Assembly (NCBI GenBank): GCA_023382335.1
Contig: JAMCPM010000008.1
Coordinates: 1-64,000 of the forward strand
DNA from: Actinomycetota bacterium
GTDB lineage: Bacteria > Actinomycetota > Thermoleophilia > BMS3ABIN01
Direction: 5' to 3'
DNA: 64,000 bases
How positions within the stretch are numbered: the first letter of the stretch is position 1; each line of letters opens with the position of its first letter. Below are positions 51,024 to 60,685 of this stretch, one piece after another. The notes below the pieces were generated by a model. The model saw nothing but the letters and a program-made list of their open reading frames with translations. It was not told the origin of the DNA and did no database searches. The position numbers and the translations under genes are program-made.

Positions 51024-53251
51024 TTGTCGCCTCCGACGATTTTCTCCGGAGGCTCGCTGCCGGCCTTTTCCACAGGTTCGCGTCCGGCCTTCGGACGCTC
51101 GGCCACAGCCGCGGGGCCGCGCCCCTTCCTCGCTTCCTTCTTTTCCTCGCTTGGATAGGCGATACGCATGGCGCCGAAGCCCTGAAGGCTCTTCTCGAAG
51201 ACCTTGCGGACCTTCTCCAGGTCGCCGAAGGTCATACGGCTCTCGCTCAGCTGGCCGTCGCGCAGCCGCTGGTCGAAGATGTCGCGGATGACCGTCTTGA
51301 TCCGCCTTGGCGTCGGGTTCCGCAGGGAACGCACCGCTGCTTCGACCGAGTCGGCCAGCATGATGATGGCCGCTTCCCTCGAGGCAGGCTTGTGGCCGGC
51401 GTAGCGGTAGGCTTCCTCGTCAACGGGGCCCTCGCGGGCGATCTCTTTGGCCTTATGGTAGAAATATGACAACACAGTCGTTCCGTGATGTTCCTTGATG
51501 ATGTCAATGATGTCAGGTGGCAGCCCTTCTTCGGTTGCCAGGGTGACGCCATCCTTGACGTGCGAGGTGATCGCCAGCCGTGACAGCCCCGGAGTCAGGC
51601 GGTCATGCGGATTCTGCACGTGGAACTGGTTCTCGATGAAATAGTCGGGACGGTTGAGCTTGCCGATGTCGTGATAGTAGGCGCCCACGCGCGACAGCAG
51701 CTGGTTGGCGCCGATGGCCTCGGCCGCGGCCTCGGCGATGTTGCCCATGATGATGCTGTGATTGTAAGTGCCGGGAGCCTTCATCATCAGCTCCTTGAGC
51801 AGCGGCCGGGTGGGATCGGCCAGCTCCAGCAGTTTCTGCGGCGTCGGCAGGTTGAAGACCATCTCGTAAACGGTCAGCAGCCCGATCGTCATCATGATGG
51901 CAAGGACGGCGTTGCCGACCCCCCAGGCGGTGCCGGTCCCCAGCCTCGAGAGCGAGCTCTCGCCGATCTGGCTGGCGCCGGCAGCGGTGGCGATGACCAC
52001 CAACCCGGCGATCAGCCCCGCCCGCATGAGATCGCGCCGCTGCGAAACGTGCGTCACCAGGAAGACGGCCGCCAGGCCGCCAAAGAGCCCCACCAGAATG
52101 AACTGCGGGTCCGATCCCGCGACGATGGCCAGATTGACGCTGGCGAGTATGACCAGATTGGCCGACATCCGCGTTCCCAGCATCAGGGTTCCCAGCATGC
52201 CGAGAGCCGCCATCGGCACCAGCAGCGGGGAAAGAGACGTCAGGACTGAAATGCGGTCAAAGAAAGTAAACAGGACCAGCAGCGACGCCGCGATAAAGAT
52301 CAGCGACCGTGAATCGCGGATGTGCCTCTCGAATCGCCTCATGTAAAGGGCCATGAAGATGATCTCGATGGCCATGATCAGCGCCAGCCCCGCCAGCGTG
52401 CCGAACTTGCGGCCCTGTTCCGTGAGCCCCAGCGCTTTGAGGGTCGCGATGTTGTCGTCGGTGATCACCTGGCCGGGAGTGAGGATGGTCTCGCCACTGC
52501 GCACCGTCGCCATCACCGGCTGCACGTCGGCGGCGGCCTTGTCCTTGGCCTGCTGGGTCTTGTCGGCGTTGTAGATATTGTTGGGCTCGAGGAATCCTGC
52601 CGCGACCTCGCCTGCCGCGGCTGTCTCCTGCGGCGTCAGCGACATCGTCCCGATGACCGACTGCAGCCGGTCCTTGTCGGTAGACAGGCTCGAGTCGGTG
52701 ACGTTGCCCTCGAGTATGCGCTGGGTGCTGTCTATAGCACCATTTCTCAGCTGTGCCAGATGGGGATCGTCGAGCGAGGCCAGGGTGGCCGCCGTGGCGT
52801 CGCTTACCGGCGGCGGTCCGGGAATCTCCTGGATAAGCTTCGTTACTTTGGCGGTGTCATAAGGCGCCGCCGCCGCTTGCGCCGCTGCTCTCTCACCGGC
52901 GATGATCCTGGCGACATTATCAAAGTATGAATTGATATTACGGGTGACCCTTGGCAGAACGGTCCCGTCAAAGACGTAGACCTTCGGCGTCTCGTCGGCC
53001 GCCTGGCTGCGGCGCCGTTGCGTCTCCGCCGTGTTCTCAAAGGTGAGGGTCCGCGGCGCCCGGATGAGATCCGGGGCGACATCGCCGGCCGTCAGGTCGA
53101 AACTCCCGGGGAAGAAGGCGCTGCCCACGATCAGCAATATCGCCAGCCAGGTGAGGACGGCGACGATGATGCCGAACGTCTTCAGATCGATGGAATTGAA
53201 GTAACGCCGCGTGGCGGCAATGCCGCGGCCCAGTGAGGAAGGTGTATCCAT
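51020..53251 (-). CDS. PgpH-type 7TM-HD cyclic-di-AMP phosphodiesterase family protein
   Basis: This 743-residue protein has an N-terminal helix (about 28-50), a long extracytoplasmic domain (to about 285) and seven membrane helices (about 285-475). The cytoplasmic HD domain has HSIIMGNIAEAAAEAIG, AYYHDIGKLNRPDYF (HD pair near 530) and EHHGTTVLSYF. In Listeria and other Firmicutes this architecture hydrolyses cyclic di-AMP; here the substrate is inferred. The C-terminal 50 residues are Lys/Glu/Pro-rich. It lies between phoH and ybeY in the usual order. Confidence 0.9.
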   Translation of the reverse strand: MDTPSSLGRGIAATRRYFNSIDLKTFGIIVAVLTWLAILLIVGSAFFPGSFDLTAGDVAPDLIRAPRTLTFENTAETQRRRSQAADETPKVYVFDGTVLPRVTRNINSYFDNVARIIAGERAAAQAAAAPYDTAKVTKLIQEIPGPPPVSDATAATLASLDDPHLAQLRNGAIDSTQRILEGNVTDSSLSTDKDRLQSVIGTMSLTPQETAAAGEVAAGFLEPNNIYNADKTQQAKDKAAADVQPVMATVRSGETILTPGQVITDDNIATLKALGLTEQGRKFGTLAGLALIMAIEIIFMALYMRRFERHIRDSRSLIFIAASLLVLFTFFDRISVLTSLSPLLVPMAALGMLGTLMLGTRMSANLVILASVNLAIVAGSDPQFILVGLFGGLAAVFLVTHVSQRRDLMRAGLIAGLVVIATAAGASQIGESSLSRLGTGTAWGVGNAVLAIMMTIGLLTVYEMVFNLPTPQKLLELADPTRPLLKELMMKAPGTYNHSIIMGNIAEAAAEAIGANQLLSRVGAYYHDIGKLNRPDYFIENQFHVQNPHDRLTPGLSRLAITSHVKDGVTLATEEGLPPDIIDIIKEHHGTTVLSYFYHKAKEIAREGPVDEEAYRYAGHKPASREAAIIMLADSVEAAVRSLRNPTPRRIKTVIRDIFDQRLRDGQLSESRMTFGDLEKVRKVFEKSLQGFGAMRIAYPSEEKKEARKGRGPAAVAERPKAGREPVEKAGSEPPEKIVGGDK

Positions 53252-53309
53252 GATTAGCTGTTTCGGTCCGTTTTCGCCGTTTTAGGTCGATTGGCGCGCC
53301 CGCCGCGCC

Positions 53310-54260
53310 CTATTGTTGCTGCCCGCCGGAATATTGCTTGTAAGCCGCCACGATCTTCTGCACCAGTTTGTGGCGGACGACGTCCTTGCTCTCGAAGTTG
53401 ATGAAAGAGATGTCTGACAGCCCGCCAAGGATGTCGACGACTGTCGCCAGGCCCGAGAACCTGACATCCGGCAGGTCCACCTGGGTGATGTCGCCGGTGA
53501 CGACCATGCGCGAACCGAAGCCGAGCCGGGTGAGGAACATCTTCATCTGCTCGGGGCTGGTGTTCTGAGCCTCGTCGAGGATGATGAAGGAATCGTTGAG
53601 CGTGCGGCCGCGCATGAAAGCCAGCGGCGCCACCTCGATTGCACCTTTCTCCATAAGTGTAGTCAAACGATCCGGCTCCACCATGTCATACAGGGCGTCA
53701 AAGAGCGGCCGCAGGTAAGGATCGACCTTCTCCAGCATCGTGCCCGGCAGAAAACCTATCTTCTCCCCCGCTTCCACCGCCGGCCTGGTGAGGATGATGC
53801 GATTGACCCGCTTGGAAAGCAGCTCGCTCACGGCCAGGGCCAGGGCCAGGTAGGTCTTGCCGGTGCCGGCGGGGCCGATGGCAAAGGTTATGGTGCTGCC
53901 GCGGATGGAATCCACGTATTTCTTCTGATTGATGGTCTTTGGCACGATCTTGCGGCCGCGGTGTTCCCAGACGATGTCGCCGAAGACTTCCGCGGCTTTG
54001 CCCGAGCTCTCGGCGATCACGGAGCCCACCGACTCGACCGTTTCGCTATTGATCACATGCCCGGCGGCGATCAGCTCCAGTAGCTCCTCGACGATCGCCA
54101 GGCCGCGCTCCACCTCCGGCTCCTCCCCTTCCAGGGAGATGACGTTGCCGCGAACGCCGATGTCGCATCCAAGGCGTTGCTCCAGCGCCTTGAGGTTGGT
54201 ATCGTGGTCGCCGGTGAACTCGGCGACTATGTCGTTGTCGATTTCCAGCGTCGTCTTCAT
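53310..54260 (-). CDS. phoH: PhoH-family ATPase
   Basis: This 316-residue protein has an N-terminal KH-like segment, Walker A GPAGTGKTYLALALAV (about 132-147) and Walker B SFIILDEAQNTSPEQMKMFL (about 222-241). A GDITQVDLP motif follows. PhoH2-like helicase cores associated with YbeY are linked to RNA metabolism; direct evidence is limited. It is translationally coupled to yqeY upstream (4-bp overlap). Confidence 0.93.
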   Translation of the reverse strand: MKTTLEIDNDIVAEFTGDHDTNLKALEQRLGCDIGVRGNVISLEGEEPEVERGLAIVEELLELIAAGHVINSETVESVGSVIAESSGKAAEVFGDIVWEHRGRKIVPKTINQKKYVDSIRGSTITFAIGPAGTGKTYLALALAVSELLSKRVNRIILTRPAVEAGEKIGFLPGTMLEKVDPYLRPLFDALYDMVEPDRLTTLMEKGAIEVAPLAFMRGRTLNDSFIILDEAQNTSPEQMKMFLTRLGFGSRMVVTGDITQVDLPDVRFSGLATVVDILGGLSDISFINFESKDVVRHKLVQKIVAAYKQYSGGQQQ

Positions 54261-54706
54261 TTTCCCGAAAGCTTTCCCTTCACCATCTCGCTGAGCGCCT
54301 TGCCGTCGGCGCGGCCGGCCACAGCCGGCATCAGCAGCGCCATGACCTTGCCCATGTCCCTGATCCCGCTGGCATCGGCATCTGCGATCGCCTGCTCGAC
54401 CAGCGCCTGCAGCTCGGCTTCATCCAGCGCCTGGGGCAGGTAGGTATCGATGACGGCGGCTTCCGCTTCCTCCATGGACGCCCGGTCGTCACGCCCGACA
54501 TCATGGAAGGCCTCGGCCGACTGCATCCGCTTCTTCTTCTCGGCCATCAGCACCCTGATCTCCCGGTCTTCGTCCAGCTCGCCGCCGGCCTCCTTGGCTT
54601 CCAGCTGCAGACGGCTGAGCAACATCCTCAGGACTGATGCCTTTTCCTTGTCGTGGGCTTTCATCGACCCGATCATGTCTTTTTGCACCCTGTCGACCAG
54701 GCTCAA
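54257..54706 (-). CDS. GatB/YqeY-domain protein
   Basis: This 149-residue all-helical protein has the YqeY tail domain: RVQKDMIGSMKAHDKEKASV at the start, IRVLMAEKKKRMQSAEAF, and VMALLMPAVAGRADGKALSE near the end. It resembles the tRNA-binding tail of GatB but stands alone; the cellular role is unclear. It sits between HIT and phoH genes with 4-bp overlaps on both sides. Confidence 0.9.
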   Translation of the reverse strand: MSLVDRVQKDMIGSMKAHDKEKASVLRMLLSRLQLEAKEAGGELDEDREIRVLMAEKKKRMQSAEAFHDVGRDDRASMEEAEAAVIDTYLPQALDEAELQALVEQAIADADASGIRDMGKVMALLMPAVAGRADGKALSEMVKGKLSGK

Positions 54707-55062
54707 AGTTCCCCCTCGATGTCAAAACCGACAGAACTGCGCGCCAGCAGATGCCAGTGTAGATGGAAGATCGCCTGGCCGCCGCCGCTGCCGACGTTGT
54801 TGATCACCCTGTAGCCGGACTCCTTGACCCCGAGCCTGCCGGCCACCTCCACCAGGAACTCCAGCATCGCCTTGCAGAATTCCGGGTCTGAATCGCCGAT
54901 GTCGTTGAGCCAGTGGATGTGGCGCCGCGGAATCACCAGCACGTGCACGGGCGCTTTGGGGTACAGGTCGTTGATGGCGATGAACCGGTCGTTCTCCATC
55001 ACTCTCTCCGCCGGAACCTCTCCGGCGACGATGCGGCAAAACAGGCAGCTGTCCTCATTCAT
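54703..55062 (-). CDS. HIT-family nucleotide hydrolase/transferase
   Basis: This 119-residue protein has the C-terminal His triad IFHLHWHLLARS (H-x-H-x-H, about 97-108) and an N-terminal CLFCRIVAGEVPAERVMEN with two Cys that may hold zinc. HINT-like proteins hydrolyse nucleoside phosphoramidates such as AMP-lysine. It overlaps mtaB by 8 bp and yqeY by 4 bp. Confidence 0.93.
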   Translation of the reverse strand: MNEDSCLFCRIVAGEVPAERVMENDRFIAINDLYPKAPVHVLVIPRRHIHWLNDIGDSDPEFCKAMLEFLVEVAGRLGVKESGYRVINNVGSGGGQAIFHLHWHLLARSSVGFDIEGEL

Positions 55063-56317
55063 CGACTATCACCTCTCCAATGACGGCGCTTGACGAGACA
55101 CCGGTTGCGCGCACGCGCGCGACCTCTCCGGGAGCACCGCCCCGGACCTCGAATCTTGTGTAATCGGTACTGTACCCTCCATGGACGCCCGGCGCGACCG
55201 GCGACTCCAACAGGATTTCGCCTGTAAGGCCGACTTTCCTTTGCCTGTGGACGCCCTGCAGCTCATCCGACAGCTTCCTCAGCGCCTGGCTGCGGCGCTT
55301 TTTTTCCTCGGGAAGCACATGATCTCCCATCCCGGCGGCAACCGTTCCCGGCCGGAGCGAGTAGGTAAAGACGTGGACCTTGCTGAAACCGGCGGTTTCC
55401 ACCAGTCGCAGGGTGTTCTCAAAGGCGGCTTCATCCTCGCCGGGAAATCCGGCAATGACGTCAGTGGTGAGATTGACCCCGGGCAGCATGTCGCGAACGC
55501 GGCCGACTGCTTCCATAAAAGCGGCGGCGTCATATCTGCGCCCCATCGCGGCCAGCACCCGGTCGTCGCCGCTTTGCAGCGGCAGGTGCAGATGGGTGCA
55601 AACCGCGCGCTGCCGTTGCATGACCTCAAGCAGCCGCGGCGTGACCCTGCCGGCTTCGATCGAGCTGAGGCGCAGCCTCTTCAGGCCCGGCGTGGCCGCC
55701 AGCGCTTCCAGGAGATCGGCGAGCTCGAGACCGCCATCACGCCAGGAGCCGGCGTTTATCCCGGTTACGACCAGCTCGGAAAAACCCGCCGCCACCATCT
55801 CCACGGCCGACCGCCGCACCACTTCGAGCGGGAGGCTCCTGGGCCTGCCGCGCACCTGGGGGATGACACAGTAGGAACAGCCGTTGGCGCAGCCATCCTG
55901 GATCTTGAGGAAAAATCGGGTGCGGCCCGGCGTGGCGCCGTCGCTCTTCGGCCGGCTGTATGCAGTTGCGGCCCCGGCGGCCGCGGCCGGTTCCAGACCA
56001 TCCAGAACCGCGGTGATCGCAGCGGCGGCCTCGCGGGGCTCCCCGGCGACAACCGTTACGTTTTCAGCCAGTCCCGAGAAAGCTTCCGGCCTAAGGCGCG
56101 CAGCGCAACCGGTAACAAAGACGCGACCCTGCGGTCCCGCCCGGCGCGCCGCCCGGCGCACTTCCTTGCGCGACTGCTTCTCACCTTCGGCCGTGACGCA
56201 GCAGGTGCCTACCAGCGAGGCGTTCACCCGGCCGCGCCCGCGCAGAAGCTCAGCCACCGCCTGAACGTCGGCGTAGTTGACCTTGCATCCCAGAGTATGT
56301 GTCCTCAGACTGCCCAT
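55055..56317 (-). CDS. mtaB: tRNA threonylcarbamoyladenosine methylthiotransferase MtaB
   Basis: This 420-residue radical-SAM enzyme has an N-terminal UPF0004 domain with cluster Cys in THTLGCKVNYADVQAV, VGTCCVTAEGE and FVTGCAARL. The radical-SAM C-x3-C-x2-C is in GCANGCSYCVIPQVRGRPRS (about 152-171), and a TRAM-like C-terminus follows. It adds methylthio to t6A37 in tRNAs decoding ANN codons. It is encoded between rsmE and the HIT gene. Confidence 0.93.
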   Translation of the reverse strand: MGSLRTHTLGCKVNYADVQAVAELLRGRGRVNASLVGTCCVTAEGEKQSRKEVRRAARRAGPQGRVFVTGCAARLRPEAFSGLAENVTVVAGEPREAAAAITAVLDGLEPAAAAGAATAYSRPKSDGATPGRTRFFLKIQDGCANGCSYCVIPQVRGRPRSLPLEVVRRSAVEMVAAGFSELVVTGINAGSWRDGGLELADLLEALAATPGLKRLRLSSIEAGRVTPRLLEVMQRQRAVCTHLHLPLQSGDDRVLAAMGRRYDAAAFMEAVGRVRDMLPGVNLTTDVIAGFPGEDEAAFENTLRLVETAGFSKVHVFTYSLRPGTVAAGMGDHVLPEEKKRRSQALRKLSDELQGVHRQRKVGLTGEILLESPVAPGVHGGYSTDYTRFEVRGGAPGEVARVRATGVSSSAVIGEVIVDE

Positions 56318-56360
56318 GATATTTTTTGCGCCTAGCCCGCGAAAGATAAACTAAAAAACC

Positions 56361-57176
56361 CTAGCCCAGCGCTCCCAGCCGGTTCATGACGATCGCCGCG
56401 GCCACAAGCGCGGCAGTCTCGGTTCGCAGCACCTGCGTCCCCAGGCTGGCAAAGACAGCGCCGGCCCCGGCCATCATCTCTATCTCAGAATCTGAAAAGC
56501 CGGCTTCAGGCCCCACCAGAAGCGACAGGCGCTCCGGTCGAGGGGCCGCCGTCTTTCCCGGTTCAAACGCCGCCGTCTTTCCCGGCCCCACCGCAGCCTC
56601 AGTAACACATAACAGCGCATCAGTCAACGGCCTGGCGCCGGCTTCTGTCGCCAGCGCCAGCAGCGGCTGGGAACATTCTTTCAGCCATCGCTCAAGCTTT
56701 ACGGGCGCCGCGATCTCCATGACCCGGGTCCGCTTTGACTGGCCGGCCGCCGCCCTGGCGATGCGCCGCCACCTTTCAAGCTTCTCATCGCTGTCCCTTG
56801 CCGGCCTTGCCACCGATTTTCCGGTGAAGACCGGGACCAGCCCGGCGACGCCTATCTCGCTCAGCTTCTCGACCACCAGGTCGAATTTTTTCCCCTTGGG
56901 AAGCGCCTGCGCCACCGTCAGCTCCACCGGCGCGGCCTGCGCCGGCCCGGCCGGCTCTCCCCCGCCAACCTCTTCCCCGACCGTGACTTCAACCGGCCCG
57001 TCGATGCGCTCGACCACCGCCTCGAAGACGCGGCCGGCGGCGTCAGCAAGTTCCATCAGGGAACCGCGCTTCAGCCGCAGGACCCGGCTGGCATGGAAGG
57101 AGTCGTTGTCATCCAGGCGGACGCTGTCGCCCGCAGCGATGTCACCGGATACGAAGAATCGATGGATGTGTTTCAA
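56361..57176 (-). CDS. rsmE: 16S rRNA m3U1498 methyltransferase RsmE
   Basis: This 271-residue SPOUT methyltransferase has an N-terminal PUA-like domain (HRFFVSGDIAAGDSVRL). The trefoil-knot SAM site shows in SLLVGPEAGFSDSEIE (about 222-237) and ASLGTQVLRTETAALVA. About residues 196-212 have a duplicated PGKTAAFEPGKTAAPRP segment, produced by a 24-bp-period tandem repeat (56545-56585) and absent from ordinary RsmE. It follows dnaJ by 43 bp, a standard pairing. Confidence 0.92.
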   Translation of the reverse strand: MKHIHRFFVSGDIAAGDSVRLDDNDSFHASRVLRLKRGSLMELADAAGRVFEAVVERIDGPVEVTVGEEVGGGEPAGPAQAAPVELTVAQALPKGKKFDLVVEKLSEIGVAGLVPVFTGKSVARPARDSDEKLERWRRIARAAAGQSKRTRVMEIAAPVKLERWLKECSQPLLALATEAGARPLTDALLCVTEAAVGPGKTAAFEPGKTAAPRPERLSLLVGPEAGFSDSEIEMMAGAGAVFASLGTQVLRTETAALVAAAIVMNRLGALG

Positions 57177-57219
57177 GAAGCGACCCCCGGGAAAGCGCTC
57201 GGCGGCCTCCCGGCGCGGA

Positions 57220-58335
57220 TTAACGGAAGGCGGCCTTGATGCGGTTGATCAACCCTTCATCACTGGCATAGTTCTTGTCATGCGTAGCTTCAGCGAACTG
57301 TTGCAGCAATTCCTTCTGCTCGGTGGACAGGTGGCGGGGGATCATGATCTCCATGATCAGTTTGAGGTCGCCGCGGCCGCGGCCGCGCAGATATGGCATC
57401 CCGCGCCCACGCAAAACCTTGACCTCCCCCGGCTGCGTGCCCGGCCTGACCTCGTAATCCTCAGGCCCCTCGAGCGTCGGGATCCCGATCGTGGCTCCCA
57501 GGGCCGCATCCACCATCGTCAGCGGCAGGCGGTAGACCAGGTCATTGCCATCCCGCATCAGATCCTCGTCTTCGGCCACGGAGACCTGGACGAAGAGATC
57601 GCCTGCCCCGGCGCCGCGCTCGCCGACGCCGCCACGGCCCGGCAGCCGGATGCTCTGGCCGTCGGAGATCCCGGCGGGAATCTCGATCTCGACATTTTTG
57701 ACAGTCTTGACGATCCCACGGCCCTTGCAGTCGGGGCAGGGCGAGGTGATCGTCGAGCCGGCGCCGCCGCAGTCGCGGCAGGGGCCGGTGCGGACGAACT
57801 GTCCGAAGGCGGTCCTGGTCATGGATCGCACCTGGCCGCTTCCCTGGCAGGTCTTGCAGGTCTCGCGCTCGGCGCCGGGCGCCGCGCCCGTACCTTCACA
57901 GGAAGGACAATAGTCAACAGTTTCGTACTCGACCTCGCGTTTGACGCCCGATGCCGCCTCGGCCAGGGTGATGTCGACCGCCGCCGCTATGTCGGCGCCG
58001 CGAGCCGGGCCGCGAGAGCCGCCGAAGATATCGCCTCCGAACATTCCTTCCCCGAAGAAAGTGCGCAGGATATCCTCGAACGAGAACTGCGAGAAATCAG
58101 AAAAGCCGCCGCGCTTGAGCCCGTCAAAGCCATAGCTGTCATAGGTGGCGCGCGTCTCGGCGTTGCTTAAGACCTCATAGGCCTCAGCGGCCTCCTTGAA
58201 CTTGCTCTCCGCCTCGGGATCGCTGGTGTTGACGTCCGGGTGCAGCTGCCGCGCCATCGAGCGGAAGGCTTTCTTGATCTGCTTCTCGTCGGCCGAACGC
58301 GGCACGCCCAGCACTTCGTAATAATCTCTTTTCAT
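57220..58335 (-). CDS. dnaJ: Chaperone DnaJ
   Basis: This 371-residue type I DnaJ has a J domain with HPD in [13 protein letters not shown] (about 30-42) and a short G/F region ([13 protein letters not shown]). Four zinc repeats follow ([32 protein letters not shown]), then the C-terminal substrate domains. It stimulates DnaK ATPase. dnaK and grpE are not adjacent; the gene follows hrcA by 33 bp. Confidence 0.96.
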   Translation of the reverse strand: MKRDYYEVLGVPRSADEKQIKKAFRSMARQLHPDVNTSDPEAESKFKEAAEAYEVLSNAETRATYDSYGFDGLKRGGFSDFSQFSFEDILRTFFGEGMFGGDIFGGSRGPARGADIAAAVDITLAEAASGVKREVEYETVDYCPSCEGTGAAPGAERETCKTCQGSGQVRSMTRTAFGQFVRTGPCRDCGGAGSTITSPCPDCKGRGIVKTVKNVEIEIPAGISDGQSIRLPGRGGVGERGAGAGDLFVQVSVAEDEDLMRDGNDLVYRLPLTMVDAALGATIGIPTLEGPEDYEVRPGTQPGEVKVLRGRGMPYLRGRGRGDLKLIMEIMIPRHLSTEQKELLQQFAEATHDKNYASDEGLINRIKAAFR

Positions 58336-58368
58336 GGATTTAAAGACACTCTCCTGTGAATGGGTTCT

Positions 58369-59427
58369 TTAGTTATAGATCTCTTCGACCAGCCGGCTGA
58401 GCGACCTGGCCGTAAGCTCGACGCTGCCGATCACCGACGGATAGTCCATGCGGGTGGGCCCGAGCACGCCCACGGTGCCCAGGTTGCGATGGGCCAGGCC
58501 GTAATTTGCCGCCACCAGGCTGCAGCCCCGCATGGCCGACCCCGGCATCTCGCGGCCGATGCGCAGATAGACGCGCCGCTCGGAGATGGCCGTTCCCAGC
58601 AGTTCCACTATTTCTTCCTGCCGGTCAAGCAGCTGCATCAGGCTGCGGATCGCCGGGTTGCCGTCCGCCTCCAGCCGCGAGAAGAAACTGGAGACGCCAT
58701 CGACATAAAGTCCGCGGGCGCCGCCTGCGGCGCCGAATGCTGGAGCCAGCGATGCCAGAAAAGATCTCTCCATCTCCGTGAGCCCGGGCTCCTCGAGGCG
58801 CATCATTACCCGCCGGCTGCCGAGCTGCAGGCCTTCGACGGCCTCGTTGAGATAGCTGCGGGCCCAGTTGACCAGGCCCGGGTCGACGGCGTCGTCGAAG
58901 ATCACCATCTTCTTGGCGACCCCTCCCGACGCGGTGATGATCACGACCACCAGCATCTCCGGATGAAGCTGCAGCACCTCGACGTGTTTTATCGCGGTGC
59001 TGTCCTGCGACGGCGCCGAGACCAGCGCCAGCAGTCCCGTGGCCCGGGCCAGCAGCGCCGCGCACTGTCTCAGCGAATCCTCGATCTCGCCCTCGAGTTC
59101 GCCGGGGCCGGGAGCATTCACCCGCCGGCGGCTGAGCCGCTCGCGCGCCGAGGTGTCGACGTAAAACCGGTAACCCTCATCCGTGGGAACCCTGCCCGCG
59201 GAAGTATGAGGGTGGGTGAGGAAGCCGAGCCTCTCGAGCTTGGCCAGCTCGCCGCGGACGGTCGAGGCCGATACCTCAAATCCGGCCGTCTGGCATAAAA
59301 ACCTGGAACCAACCGGTTTGCCGGTGGCGACGTGATATTCGATGACAGCGCCGAGGATCTGCGCCAGTCTCGGCGTCAGGCTCGCGGTTCCATCGTTGGA
59401 TATTTCATTCATGTTCATATGGTTCAA
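58369..59427 (-). CDS. hrcA: Heat-inducible transcription repressor HrcA
   Basis: This 352-residue protein has an N-terminal winged helix (LGAVIEYHVATGKPVGSRFL, about 29-48, then STVRGELAKLERLGFLTHPHTSAGRVPTD in part). A GAF-like domain and the conserved late RMDYPSVIGSVE follow. HrcA represses chaperone genes through CIRCE elements. I looked for a CIRCE repeat in the 49-bp gap upstream and near hemW and did not find one, so its targets probably lie elsewhere. Several Met codons at the start make the exact start uncertain by a few residues. Confidence 0.94.
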   Translation of the reverse strand: MNHMNMNEISNDGTASLTPRLAQILGAVIEYHVATGKPVGSRFLCQTAGFEVSASTVRGELAKLERLGFLTHPHTSAGRVPTDEGYRFYVDTSARERLSRRRVNAPGPGELEGEIEDSLRQCAALLARATGLLALVSAPSQDSTAIKHVEVLQLHPEMLVVVIITASGGVAKKMVIFDDAVDPGLVNWARSYLNEAVEGLQLGSRRVMMRLEEPGLTEMERSFLASLAPAFGAAGGARGLYVDGVSSFFSRLEADGNPAIRSLMQLLDRQEEIVELLGTAISERRVYLRIGREMPGSAMRGCSLVAANYGLAHRNLGTVGVLGPTRMDYPSVIGSVELTARSLSRLVEEIYN

Positions 59428-59476
59428 GATTCATGCTTCATGATTTCCGGCTGGTCCGGATCGGGCAAAGCTTTCC

Positions 59477-60610
59477 CTAATCCCGCAAAAGACGCGCACA
59501 GACTTCATTGGCCACAAACCGGCCCTGACGCGTCAGGCATATTCTACCACCTTCATTTACAAGGAATCCATTTCGTAGCAGGCCCTTTTCCTGCCGCTTA
59601 TCAAGCACCGCCTCCACCGCGCCCCGATCGACGCCGCGGTCGCGCCTGAGCCCCAGCAACAGTCTTTCGGCGACTTTCTGCAGCGGGTCGAGATGTTCCG
59701 TCTCGCGAATGGCCTGCCAATCGCCGGCGCCGGCTTCGACATAGCTCTCCAGCGACTCGATGTTCCTCCAGCGAAGCTCTCCCACGGTGCTCCAGGCTCC
59801 GGCCCCCAGGCCCACATGGTCGGCGCCGCCCCAGTATGCGAGATTATGGCGGCACTCCTTCCCCGGCAGGGCAAAATTGCTGGTCTCATACCAGCGGTAA
59901 CCCGCGCCCTGAAGGCGGTCGACCGTCAGCTCATAGAAGTCGCGGCCCTTCCCTGCCGCCCTCTTGAGCTCCTTCCGCCAGCGGCGCTGGAAGTCGCTGC
60001 CCTTCTTGACAGTCAGCTCGTAACAGGAGAGGTGCTCCGGCTCCAGCGCCAGCGCCAGGTCCAGGTCGCGCTCGAGATCCGCCGCCGTCTGCCCGGGAAT
60101 GGAAAACATGAGGTCAAGCCCGATATTGCCTATGCCCGCCCGGCGCAGGTTGCCGACCGCCGTGGCGATCGCCTCCGCGGCGCCGGCCCGGCCCAGGTTG
60201 CGCCGAAGCACGGAATCGAAACTCTGGGCTCCCAGCGACACCCGGTTGACTCCGGCCTCCGCGAGCCCCGCGGCCAGCTCCGCAGTCACCGTCGAGGGAT
60301 TTGCCTCGACCGTGACCTCAGCTCCAACAGCGCAGCGATCGAGCGCCGAACTCAACACCGGCGCCAGCAGATCCGCCCCCAGCAGCGACGGGGTGCCGCC
60401 ACCCAGGTAGACAGTGTCCAGCGCGCCGCCGTGAGCGCCGGGCTCCATGCCTGCCCCTGCCTCACGCGGGCACGCGGATTCCATCTCCGCCCGAACGGCC
60501 TCGGCGTAGGCGGGCGCCAGCTCCAGCCGCCCGGCCTGGGAAAAGAAATCACAATAGCCGCAGCGGCTCGAACAAAAAGGAAAATGGATGTAAAGATGCC
60601 TGATTTTCAA
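59477..60610 (-). CDS. hemW: HemW-like radical SAM haem chaperone
   Basis: About 377 residues from the TTG at 60610 (LKIRHLYIHFPFCSSRCGYC), preceded by GGTGG; a longer start at 60700 gives an unlikely N-terminus. The cluster motif C-x3-C-x2-C is CSSRCGYC. YLGGGTPSLL, ANPSTV, NRVSLGAQSFDS, DLMFSIPGQT and YEISNF-like YETSNFALPGKECRHN follow, all typical of HemW (former HemN-like, without coproporphyrinogen oxidase activity). It is thought to deliver haem to respiratory enzymes. It precedes hrcA. Confidence 0.9.
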   Translation of the reverse strand: MKIRHLYIHFPFCSSRCGYCDFFSQAGRLELAPAYAEAVRAEMESACPREAGAGMEPGAHGGALDTVYLGGGTPSLLGADLLAPVLSSALDRCAVGAEVTVEANPSTVTAELAAGLAEAGVNRVSLGAQSFDSVLRRNLGRAGAAEAIATAVGNLRRAGIGNIGLDLMFSIPGQTAADLERDLDLALALEPEHLSCYELTVKKGSDFQRRWRKELKRAAGKGRDFYELTVDRLQGAGYRWYETSNFALPGKECRHNLAYWGGADHVGLGAGAWSTVGELRWRNIESLESYVEAGAGDWQAIRETEHLDPLQKVAERLLLGLRRDRGVDRGAVEAVLDKRQEKGLLRNGFLVNEGGRICLTRQGRFVANEVCARLLRD

Positions 60611-60685
60611 CAACCACCAAATCTGGTCTGAAACTTTATCTAATATGATATTATTGCACTTGGTTCGGCTCGTTGCCGCCCACCC
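60611..60685. promoter_or_regulatory. Divergent promoter region between hemW and the kinase-RRE operon
   Basis: This 75-bp gap contains an AT-rich core (TAATATGATATTATT at about 60638-60652) unlike the GC-rich genes around it. TAATAT and TATTAT hexamers occur in both orientations, suitable as -10 boxes. Specific start sites cannot be assigned. Confidence 0.4.

Noticed and set aside
56386-58170. 594-codon open frame on the plus strand
   Set aside because: It lies antisense to rsmE and dnaJ, whose motifs are complete. Long antisense frames are expected in GC-rich DNA, and the product is Ser/Arg-rich with no recognisable domain.
58336-59476. CIRCE operator near hrcA/dnaJ
   Set aside because: I searched by eye for TTAGCACTC-N9-GAGTGCTAA and variants in the gaps around hrcA and found none.
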